NCBI GenBank assembly: GCA_050246595.1
Contig: JBFWVT010000114.1
Coordinates: 1-12,101, forward strand
Length of the DNA: 12,101 nt
Source: DATARH01 sp050246595
GTDB taxonomy: Bacteria > Pseudomonadota > Alphaproteobacteria > ATCC43930 > CGMCC-115725
Direction of reading: 5' to 3'
Positions within the stretch are counted from its first letter, which is position 1, and every line of letters begins with the position of its first letter. The notes beneath the pieces are model-generated. The model was not told the DNA's origin. It did not search any database and saw only the letters and a program-made list of their open reading frames with translations. Position numbers and translations under genes: made by a program. Shown here one piece after another: positions 5,939 to 12,040 of the stretch.

Positions 5939-8359
5939 ATGGCGAAATATCAGATCACCGGCCCGGACGGCGGGGTGTACGAAGTCGAGGCGCCCGACAC
6001 CGCCAGCGAGCAGGACGTGCTCGCCTACGTCCAGGGGCAGGTCGGCGGACAGTCACCAGCGCAGCCCAAGGCGCCGAGCTCGAGCGAGATCAAGGCCAAG
6101 CAGGAGGTCCAGGACCTGCAGGGGCAGCATCCGGTGCCCGACTGGTTGCGGCGTATTCTGCCGGGTGACGCCATGGGCGCGCGCTCGATCCCGATCCTGG
6201 GCCCGTTCCTGGACGAAGCCTCCGCCGGCATCCAGGGCGCGGTGCATAGCGCCACGGGCCTGGGTCGGTCGTACGAGGATGCGCTGGCCTACAACCGCCA
6301 GCTCGACAAGACGGCGCATGAGGTCGCCCCCGTGGCCTCAACGGCCAAGGATCTGACCACAGGACTCGTTACGGGTGCGTCGATGCTGCCAGTGGCACCC
6401 GCCGCCACGTTGACCGGGCGCGTTGCGCAGGGCGCGGGACTCGGCGGCGGTCTCGGCTATATCACCGGGTTCGGGGAGGCCGAGGGCGGCAACGCCGAGA
6501 CCCTCCTCGGGGAGCTTTACAACCGCAATCGCGCAGCCCTGCAGGGCGCGCAGAGCGGCGCGGCGCTTGGTGCGGCGATTCCCGTAGGGTTCGCCGGCGC
6601 CAGTTGGGGGGCGCAGAAGTTGCACGATCTGGTGTCGCCGCAAATCGCCCGCTATGGCACGATGCTGGATCAGAATTTGCAGCGCGTCGGACTCAGGGCA
6701 CCGGAGCGTGCCCCACGATCTGGCGGGGCGGCGGCGGTCAGTAACGAGCCGCCAGCGGGATACACGCCGGCCGAGCAGGGCGCAATCCAGATCACCGCCA
6801 ACACGCTGGCGCGGGCCGGCGTGACACCGGCGGAGATCACGCGCCGCCGAGCGAACATCAACGAGTCCATGCGGTTGGGATCGAATTCGCGGGCTCTCAA
6901 CGTCACGGCGCCCGCCGATATCGACCCGTCGCTGGCCCGTGTTGCAGGGGCCGCGGGTCGGCAGGACGAGGAAGCGGCCAATCGCATTCGGGATTTTGCG
7001 TTTGCGCGCCAGACCGGCCGCACGCCGGGCAATGTCGAACCGGGCGTGGTCGCGGACGAGTTCGGATTGCCGACGCGGTCCGCCTTCTCCCCGCCGCTGA
7101 CCGGCAGAGAGGCAACGCGCAGACTTGGACGGGATTTCGGTGTGGCCGACGACCGCGACGTGCCGATGGGCCAGTTCGAGCGTGTGCGCGATGCCCTGAA
7201 ACGTGCGCTCGGCATTGCCGACGACGACGCCCACGGGTTTCAGAAAACCGGCTACCAGACTGAAAAGGCCATCATCCAGGGAGCCAGGGAAGAAGCCAAG
7301 GACCTCTACAGCACGGCCTATAAGGCTTCGGAGGGCGTGAATCTGCGGCCGACCGTCGAGAAGGTCGCCAATGATATCGAGGCCTCGCTGATCGACGAGC
7401 CGCAGCAGATCGCCGACAAGGTCAGCCGCATGATCAAGCAGTTCATGCGGGCGACGGAAAGCGGCGGCAACAAGAGCCACCTGGAGCGGTTCGACAAGGT
7501 CAAGCAGTACTGGGACGGCGAGATCGAAAAGGCCTTCACGGGATCGGATTCGCGCAACAAGGCGCTCGGCGCGGCGCTCACCGAGGCTAAGAACCGATTT
7601 CTCGCCGCGATCGATGATACGCCGGTCGGACCGGCCTACAAATCCGCCCGGAACGCTTACAGTTCACGGATGGAATCACGCGATGCCTACCGGCGCGGCC
7701 TGGAAGCCTGGCGCGATGATGCCGAAGTCGGCAAGGACGCCTATCTGGAACTGACGTCGGGCGAGCAGAAACTATTCCGCAAGGGTCTGCTTGAGGGGTT
7801 CTCGCTCAAGGGCGGCCGATCCGACTACGGAACGGATGTGACGCGGATGTTCAATAATCCGCGCGTGAATGAGTTGCTCGAGGAGGTCATTCCGCGCACG
7901 GAGAATGCGGCCGGCAAGGCGAAGGGGGCATTCGGCAACCGGCCTGAGCGGTTCGGCGGTGTGCTCGATACGGAGCGGCGGTTTATCCAGACGCGCAACA
8001 TAGCGACCGGCGGCTCTCCGACGGCGGAGAAGCTGGCCGCCGACAACGCTTATAACAAGTTGGGCCAGATGTTCGAGACGCTGCGCAACTCGCCCTCCCT
8101 CACCGGCGTCGCGCTCAAATCCGTCGAGGCGACGTTCAATCGGTTTTTCGGATTCCGGGCCGATACCTCCCGGGCGCTGGCGCGCCAGTTGTTCAATGCC
8201 GATCCGGTCGAGCAGGACCGGTTCTGGGCGGCCGTGGCGGACAAGCTGGGACCGGGCCGGGCCGAATATATTGCGCGGTTCATGCGCGAGCATCTGCAGA
8301 ATGCGACCAACGCGGGCGTGGTGACCGGAACGGCCGCGCAGAGCAGAGAGAGGCAATAG
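5939..8359 (+). CDS. Large internal virion / DNA ejection protein
   Basis: 806 residues. The N-terminus (1-35, MAKYQITGPDGGVYEVEAPD, then SEQDVLAYVQGQ) is a small domain found at the start of many phage ejection proteins. Residues 138-178 and 199-225 are Gly/Ala-rich and hydrophobic (TGLVTGASMLPVAPAATLTG, GAALGAAIPVGFAGASWGAQ), suited to inserting into a membrane. From about 390 on it is helical and charged, with LERFDKVKQYWDGEIEKAF and VGPAYKSARNAYSSRMESRD, patterns common in phage internal proteins of this kind. There is no lysozyme or transglycosylase motif. It sits where P22 has gp16/gp20-type ejection genes, starts on the base after the previous TAG and ends in TAG. The upstream ribosome binding site is weak, so it may depend on coupling or readthrough. 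Role in DNA delivery across the cell envelope is inferred from context. Confidence 0.7.
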   Translation: MAKYQITGPDGGVYEVEAPDTASEQDVLAYVQGQVGGQSPAQPKAPSSSEIKAKQEVQDLQGQHPVPDWLRRILPGDAMGARSIPILGPFLDEASAGIQGAVHSATGLGRSYEDALAYNRQLDKTAHEVAPVASTAKDLTTGLVTGASMLPVAPAATLTGRVAQGAGLGGGLGYITGFGEAEGGNAETLLGELYNRNRAALQGAQSGAALGAAIPVGFAGASWGAQKLHDLVSPQIARYGTMLDQNLQRVGLRAPERAPRSGGAAAVSNEPPAGYTPAEQGAIQITANTLARAGVTPAEITRRRANINESMRLGSNSRALNVTAPADIDPSLARVAGAAGRQDEEAANRIRDFAFARQTGRTPGNVEPGVVADEFGLPTRSAFSPPLTGREATRRLGRDFGVADDRDVPMGQFERVRDALKRALGIADDDAHGFQKTGYQTEKAIIQGAREEAKDLYSTAYKASEGVNLRPTVEKVANDIEASLIDEPQQIADKVSRMIKQFMRATESGGNKSHLERFDKVKQYWDGEIEKAFTGSDSRNKALGAALTEAKNRFLAAIDDTPVGPAYKSARNAYSSRMESRDAYRRGLEAWRDDAEVGKDAYLELTSGEQKLFRKGLLEGFSLKGGRSDYGTDVTRMFNNPRVNELLEEVIPRTENAAGKAKGAFGNRPERFGGVLDTERRFIQTRNIATGGSPTAEKLAADNAYNKLGQMFETLRNSPSLTGVALKSVEATFNRFFGFRADTSRALARQLFNADPVEQDRFWAAVADKLGPGRAEYIARFMREHLQNATNAGVVTGTAAQSRERQ

Positions 8360-8362
8360 GTC

Positions 8363-10021
8363 ATGGCCGAACCGACCGACGACTGGACAACAGCGCTCAA
8401 TGAGTTTCGCGGAATGCTCGTCGATCTCAATGGCGACGGCGTGCCGGACGGGACGGTGACGACGACGCAGCCGATGCTGGCGCCGTCGCTGCAGGACGAC
8501 ATGGCGATAGCCTACCGGGCGCGGGCCGACCGCCTGCGCGGGCGCATGGGCGATGAGCCGGGCATCACCGAGCCGAATTACGCTCTGCCCGCTGGCGCCG
8601 TCGATCCGTTCGGCCTGGCGCAGATGATTGCGCCCGACAGCGGCCTCGCCCGGGCGCAGCGATCCGATCCGGTCGGCTCCATGATCGGCTCATTCGGGAC
8701 CGCTGGCGGGGCGGCCAATATGCTGGGCCGTCTGTTCACCGCGGCCCCGCGCGTGGTTGCGACGGGGCTCGGCGCGCTTGGGATCACCGCCGCGACCCCG
8801 ACCGCCTCGGAGGCCGAGGACAGCGGCGATCCGCTGGCGGCGCAGGTCAAGGGCGATCCCCAGCTTGAGGCGCTCTATTCGCAGCTCCAGACCGCGCGCC
8901 AGCAGGCCACGCAGGGGGTGAAGGGGGTAAATCGGCAGTCGGCCGATGAGGTCCGCAGGCGGGCCAGCGAGGAAGCGAGCCGCTTGACGCAGCAGATCGT
9001 TGACGAGATCGCCAAGCGCAACCCGCCGCAGATGCCATTTGAAAAAGCCTACCCGCAGCTGTCGCAGCTATTGCCGTTCGTGCAGCTTGGTGTCGGGGCG
9101 GCAGCCGGCTCAGGTCTCCGCACCGCGCAGAACATGGTGTCGCGGCTGAACATCGGCCCCTGGACCCGGGCGGTACGCCGGGGGGAAAACGCGCTGGAGC
9201 GCGGGGCCATCGACACGGCGGCGCGCAATGCCACGGTTGCGGGTGAGTTTGCCGCCGATTACACGCCGCCAGGCCGGCTCAGCGGTCTGATGCACCAGGC
9301 GGTGCCGATGGTGGGCGCGGGCGCGGCGGCCACCGAGGTCGGTCTGTTCCCGCATCAATACAATCTCCGCAACGCCCCGGAGGGCTCACCGGAGAAGGAG
9401 GCGGCCAACCGGGCGCTTGGGACCCCGGGCGGGATGGCCGAGACAGCGCTTAAGGCGCTGGTGCCGGGGATGTTCGGCGGCTACTCCGGGTCGCACTTTC
9501 CGCTGGTGCCGGCGGCGCGCGCACCTATCGCGAGATCCCGCGCCTTGTCCCAAAACGTTGACGCAGCCAAGCTCTCAACCGGAGCCTCAGGAGGGCAAGT
9601 CCCGCCGGTGGTGCAGCCGGGGGAACGCGGCGCAGTGCCTCCCGAAGGCCCGGCAGTAAACGTTCCCGGTCGGTATCCAACCGGAGGGCCGTTACGTGAT
9701 GAGATACGTCGCGAATATCGCGGCGCAGTACTGGAAGAAGGTCGGCCATTGGATCCTCGTCTGACGAATGATGTTATCCGCGCTCAGGCGTCCGAAAATG
9801 GCATTCAACTGCCGAACATGACGAAACGGGTTTCCGCCACCAACACGGCGATCAATGATTTCGTCCAGCAGTTCGGGCGGCTCCCGATCAGCGCGGACGA
9901 ATGGGCCACATACATATACCGAAATACAGGGACGCTCGCAATTCCGGCGGCGACAGTTGGCGGTGGTGTGGGGGCGCTCATGGGGCTCTACTCCGGGGCT
10001 GAACCGACGCCGTCCTATTGA
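8363..10021 (+). CDS. Probable third ejection / internal virion protein
   Basis: 552 residues. AGAGAGG lies 10 bases upstream of the ATG, and the gene follows the previous TAG by three bases in the same frame. Residues 21-29 read DLNGDGVPD, an acidic loop of the calcium-binding DxNxDGxxD type. Hydrophobic, Gly/Ala-rich stretches occur at 107-144, 237-251, 312-329 and 525-544, separated by charged helices (162-222), which resembles membrane-active ejection proteins. From about residue 410 the base composition falls and the protein turns Pro/Gly-rich, then basic and helical, suggesting a tail acquired separately. No enzyme motif is visible. Its stop lies in the loop of a hairpin shared with the convergent minus-strand gene. 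It is assigned to the ejection set by context; it could also be a different structural protein. Confidence 0.55.
   Translation: MAEPTDDWTTALNEFRGMLVDLNGDGVPDGTVTTTQPMLAPSLQDDMAIAYRARADRLRGRMGDEPGITEPNYALPAGAVDPFGLAQMIAPDSGLARAQRSDPVGSMIGSFGTAGGAANMLGRLFTAAPRVVATGLGALGITAATPTASEAEDSGDPLAAQVKGDPQLEALYSQLQTARQQATQGVKGVNRQSADEVRRRASEEASRLTQQIVDEIAKRNPPQMPFEKAYPQLSQLLPFVQLGVGAAAGSGLRTAQNMVSRLNIGPWTRAVRRGENALERGAIDTAARNATVAGEFAADYTPPGRLSGLMHQAVPMVGAGAAATEVGLFPHQYNLRNAPEGSPEKEAANRALGTPGGMAETALKALVPGMFGGYSGSHFPLVPAARAPIARSRALSQNVDAAKLSTGASGGQVPPVVQPGERGAVPPEGPAVNVPGRYPTGGPLRDEIRREYRGAVLEEGRPLDPRLTNDVIRAQASENGIQLPNMTKRVSATNTAINDFVQQFGRLPISADEWATYIYRNTGTLAIPAATVGGGVGALMGLYSGAEPTPSY
8423..8449 (+). other. 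EF-hand-like calcium loop codons (DLNGDGVPD)
   Basis: Nine codons (residues 21-29 of the gene at 8363) give acidic and amide side chains at positions 1, 3, 5 and 9 with Gly at 6. This is the spacing of calcium loops in dockerin, thrombospondin type 3 and FG-GAP repeats. A single loop in a helical protein may or may not bind metal. Confidence 0.4.
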
Positions 10022-10038
10022 GATCAGCGTCGGTTCAG
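9999..10038. terminator. Hairpin at the junction of convergent genes
   Basis: CTGAACCGACGC (9999-10010) and its exact reverse complement (10027-10038) form a perfect 12-base-pair stem with a 16-base loop that contains the TGA stop (10019-10021) of the + strand ejection gene. The stop of the minus-strand gene lies 10 bases further on. Placement between convergent 3' ends suits a two-way terminator or an mRNA 3'-end protector. There is no run of T after either arm, so a classic factor-independent terminator is not supported. Confidence 0.45.
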
Positions 10039-10095
10039 TTCAGTTCATCAGTTCACGACAGTTAAGCGCCCCGGTTGAGACTGAACTGTCTTGTA
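10036..10095. repeat. First cluster of CAGTTC/GAACTG motifs
   Basis: CAGTTC occurs at 10036, 10041 and 10049, and the reverse-complement GAACTG at 10083, with a near copy (CAGTTA) at 10059. The cluster spans the 26-base intergenic gap and the 3' end of the minus-strand gene, so coding constraint alone does not explain it. Confidence 0.5.
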
Positions 10096-10995
10096 TTTGC
10101 CGGTGCGGGCGCGCTGAACCAGCCCCTCGGTCTCCCAGTCGGCCAGCCACATCGAAACCATCGATTTGGTCACGCCCCAGCGGCCCGCCAGCGTCTCCTG
10201 CTGCACCGGACGCCGGAACTGTAGCACATCCGCCCTTGCCTCGTCCTTGCGGAAGGTCCGGCGCGGCTTCGGCGGCGTCGGTTCAGGCTGAACTGTGGAC
10301 TGAACTGTTGAACTGAACGGAACTGAGGTCCGTTCAGGGTGCCAGCCCAGCATCGCCGAGGCGAAGGCCGCCAGTTCCAGCGTGAACCCGAACAGGCTGG
10401 GGACGATCAGCCCGACGATCTCGGCGACCTCGGCCATCGGCCGCCCCGAGACGGCGGCAATCAGCGCCGCGATCCGGCGCTCCCCGGCCGTGGGGGCCTC
10501 GGTCCGCAGCTTGGCCAGCCGGTGCTCATGGCCCGCCACCGCGCCTTCGTAGACCGAAATTGTGGCCCGGGTGGAGTCATAGCAGCGCCGGCCGGTGGCG
10601 CACTTGGCCCGGGCTTCCTCGAGCATGGCCTTGGCCCGCGCCAGATCGTGCTCGATCCGCTGGCGGGCCTTGCCGACCTCTGCGGCCTTGGCCACGGCAT
10701 TGTCGCGGGCGGCCGCCTGGCGGCCCAGGGTGCCCGTGAGCGTGTAGGTGGAGCCCACCAGTGCCGCCACCACGATGATCGCCATCGCGACCCACTGGCG
10801 CTGCCGGCGGGCATAAGCGGCGAGGATCGGCAGGGTGATGACGACGGCCCAGACAATGGGGGTCGAGACGATCACCACCCAGTCGGGCGACTGGGCGTCG
10901 ATCTCGGCTTTGATCAGATAGGCGGAACCGACAAGCCAAAGGGCGATTGCAATGGTTCTTGCGGCCCACCGGGGCCGCGCTGTATAGGCGTGCAT
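10048..10995 (-). CDS. Membrane-anchored winged helix-turn-helix protein, possible one-component regulator
   Basis: 315 residues from the ATG at 10995, chosen over an ATG 36 bases upstream because AGGAGA precedes it by 7 bases. Predicted membrane helices: 13-31, 39-61, 68-86 and about 188-217. By the positive-inside rule the N-terminus (RPRWAAR) and the YARRQRQ loop are cytoplasmic, putting residues 91-185 in the periplasm: a charged coiled coil with a CATGRRC cysteine pair (132, 138). After the last helix come a Ser/Val/Gln and Pro-rich linker (222-247) and a C-terminal winged helix-turn-helix (about 252-305; core LAGRWGVTKSMVSMWL, then ETEGLV), back in the cytoplasm. This layout suggests sensing across the membrane and DNA binding, as in ToxR or CadC but with the DNA-binding part at the other end. 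It is the only minus-strand gene, between virion and lysis genes, with its own promoter. Function unknown; moron-like. Confidence 0.75.
   Translation of the reverse strand: MHAYTARPRWAARTIAIALWLVGSAYLIKAEIDAQSPDWVVIVSTPIVWAVVITLPILAAYARRQRQWVAMAIIVVAALVGSTYTLTGTLGRQAAARDNAVAKAAEVGKARQRIEHDLARAKAMLEEARAKCATGRRCYDSTRATISVYEGAVAGHEHRLAKLRTEAPTAGERRIAALIAAVSGRPMAEVAEIVGLIVPSLFGFTLELAAFASAMLGWHPERTSVPFSSTVQSTVQPEPTPPKPRRTFRKDEARADVLQFRRPVQQETLAGRWGVTKSMVSMWLADWETEGLVQRARTGKYKTVQSQPGRLTVVN
10290..10325. repeat. Second cluster of GAACTG motifs, in the linker codons
   Basis: GAACTG occurs at 10290, 10302, 10310 and 10320, four times in 36 bases. On the minus strand these encode the STVQSTVQ linker of the membrane regulator. 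The cluster is flanked at 10275-10286 by GCGTCGGTTCAG, the same 12 bases as the hairpin arm at 10027-10038. Confidence 0.55.
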
Positions 10996-11002
10996 GGGTC
11001 TG

Positions 11003-11008
11003 TCTCCT
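11003..11008 (-). promoter_or_regulatory. Ribosome binding site of the minus-strand regulator
   Basis: AGGAGA on the minus strand, 7 bases before the ATG at 10995. It decides the start in favour of 10995 over the in-frame ATG at 11031, which would overlap the hairpin at 11032-11063 and has no such site. Confidence 0.7.
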
Positions 11009-11031
11009 GGGTCATTCAGGTGATGGATCAA

Positions 11032-11063
11032 GGCCCGACCGGTGCGACAACACCGGCCGGGCC
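11032..11063. promoter_or_regulatory. Inverted repeat at the predicted transcription start (operator or 5' hairpin)
   Basis: GGCCCGACCGGTG (11032-11044) and CACCGGCCGGGCC (11051-11063) pair over 13 positions with one mismatch and a 6-base loop. The repeat begins about 7 bases after the -10 box of the minus-strand promoter, so it either covers the start site as an operator or forms the very 5' end of the transcript. No T-run follows on the minus strand. On the + strand it is followed by a short T-rich stretch before the lysozyme gene, but no + strand gene ends nearby. Confidence 0.6.
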
Positions 11064-11069
11064 GACTTG

Positions 11070-11098
11070 TTTATAGGTGATTTGCGTTAAGAATTCAA
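11070..11098 (-). promoter_or_regulatory. Sigma-70-type promoter for the minus-strand regulator
   Basis: On the minus strand TTGAAT (11098-11093) is separated by 17 bases from TATAAA (11075-11070). Four of six and five of six bases match the consensus, at the ideal spacing, in an AT-rich island within GC-rich surroundings. The expected start is near 11063. A weaker, overlapping + strand promoter for the lysozyme (TTGTTT at 11067, AAGAAT at 11089) is possible but not convincing. Confidence 0.65.
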
Positions 11099-11145
11099 TG
11101 CGTTGTGCGGCGTTCTTCAGTGCGCGTTACAACTGATGAGCGGAC

Positions 11146-11859
11146 ATGCAGATCTCACAACGCGGTTTGGAGCTTGTGAAATCCTTCGAGGGGTATCACA
11201 CCGCGCTCCCGGACGGCTCGTGCAAGGCGTATCTCGATACGCTGGCCAAGCCGCCGGTGGCCACGATCGGCTGGGGCTGCACAAAGGACGTGAAGCTCGG
11301 CATGATCTGGACCCGTGAGCAGGCCGAAGCCGCCCTGCTGCGCGAACTCGACAAGCACGCGGCCATCGTCAATCGTCTCGTGACGGTCGAGATCGGGCAG
11401 AACAACTTCGACGCGCTCTGCAGCTTCTCGTACAATACGGGCGGCCTTGAGAAATCCACCCTGCTCAAGAAGCTGAACCGCGGCGACTTCGACGGCGCGG
11501 CCCGCGAGTTCGACCGCTGGATCTATGCCGGCGGCAAAGCCTACAAGGGCCTGATCCGGCGCCGTGCTGCGGAACGCGCTCTGTTCGAGGAAGATGCGAA
11601 AGACGATCTTCCTGCCGGCGAGCCCCAGATGCCGCAGCGCGTCGAGGCGGCTCCCGCGCCCCCGAGCCGGATCACCATTGCGACGGCCAGCGGTCTGGTT
11701 GGCAGCGTCATGGCGGCGATTGCCACGACCAAGGAGGGTGTTGGTGTGGCGCGAGAGATTCAGCAGATGGCGCCGGCTGCAAATTCGTTCGTTTGGCCTG
11801 CAGTTATCGTGGCTTCTGCTATCATCGGCGTGGCATTTGTTATGAGATGGAGACGCTGA
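11146..11859 (+). CDS. GH24 endolysin (lysozyme) with hydrophobic C-terminal tail
   Basis: 237 residues. Residues 1-150 are a T4-type (GH24) lysozyme that cuts the beta-1,4 bond between MurNAc and GlcNAc in peptidoglycan. The triad appears as Glu15 (SFEGY), Asp31 (AYLDT) and Thr40 (VATIGWG), followed by the family motifs SYNTGG (95-100) and GLIRRRAAERALF (135-147). The Glu-Asp spacing is about seven residues longer than in T4 lysozyme (an HTALPDGSC insertion). There is no N-terminal signal or anchor. Instead, after a Pro/Ala linker, residues 176-193 and 215-233 are hydrophobic and the protein ends MRWRR, so the tail could form a two-helix membrane hairpin; such tails occur on other alphaproteobacterial phage lysozymes. 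The start has only a weak GAGCGGA ribosome binding site. The next gene begins 2 bases after the stop. Catalytic assignment is firm; the tail's role is inferred. Confidence 0.9.
   Translation: MQISQRGLELVKSFEGYHTALPDGSCKAYLDTLAKPPVATIGWGCTKDVKLGMIWTREQAEAALLRELDKHAAIVNRLVTVEIGQNNFDALCSFSYNTGGLEKSTLLKKLNRGDFDGAAREFDRWIYAGGKAYKGLIRRRAAERALFEEDAKDDLPAGEPQMPQRVEAAPAPPSRITIATASGLVGSVMAAIATTKEGVGVAREIQQMAPAANSFVWPAVIVASAIIGVAFVMRWRR
11849..11852 (+). promoter_or_regulatory. Ribosome binding site of the 59-residue gene
   Basis: GGAG 8 bases before the ATG at 11861, lying inside the last codons of the lysozyme gene. It supports the small gene, which is otherwise short enough to be overlooked. Confidence 0.6.
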
Positions 11860-11860
11860 C

Positions 11861-12040
11861 ATGGCCACTGATACGCAGTATGCGAACATGCCGGATGACC
11901 GCCGTAAATCCGTCATTCTGTGGGAGATGTTCGGGCGCCCGATGGGTGACGATGGTATCCGTCTTTTGCAGCAGGCGCTTGAGCAGACTACGGACCAACA
12001 GGTCATAAATCTTTTGAAGCGAATCGCCAGAAAGCCATGA
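11861..12040 (+). CDS. Unrecognised 59-residue protein in the lysis cassette
   Basis: 59 residues starting MATDTQYANMPDDRRKSVIL and ending VINLLKRIARKP. It is mostly charged and helical, with no signal peptide or membrane helix, so it is not a holin or spanin by sequence. The start is supported by GGAG 8 bases upstream and 2-base spacing from the lysozyme stop; its stop overlaps the next ATG by 4 bases. Codons are less GC-rich than those of the structural genes. A cytoplasmic accessory role in lysis timing is possible by position, but nothing in the sequence shows it. Confidence 0.6.
   Translation: MATDTQYANMPDDRRKSVILWEMFGRPMGDDGIRLLQQALEQTTDQQVINLLKRIARKP

Noticed and set aside
6338..7480. 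Minus-strand open frame of 380 codons
   Set aside because: Mirror frame of the 806-residue ejection protein. The product is Arg-rich with no domain and would be the only gene inside a tight opposite-strand operon.
10057..10090. Short inverted repeat GACAGTT / AACTGTC as a terminator
   Set aside because: Only 7 base pairs with a 20-base loop and no T-tract; it is explained by the CAGTTC/GAACTG word cluster.
10339..11076. Plus-strand open frame opposite the membrane regulator
   Set aside because: The product is a Gly/Asp/Arg-rich low-complexity chain. The minus-strand frame has membrane helices, an HTH, a ribosome binding site and a promoter, so only one can be real.
11067..11094. Plus-strand promoter for the lysozyme
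   Set aside because: TTGTTT and AAGAAT match the consensus only in part at 16-base spacing and overlap the much better minus-strand promoter; not enough to annotate.
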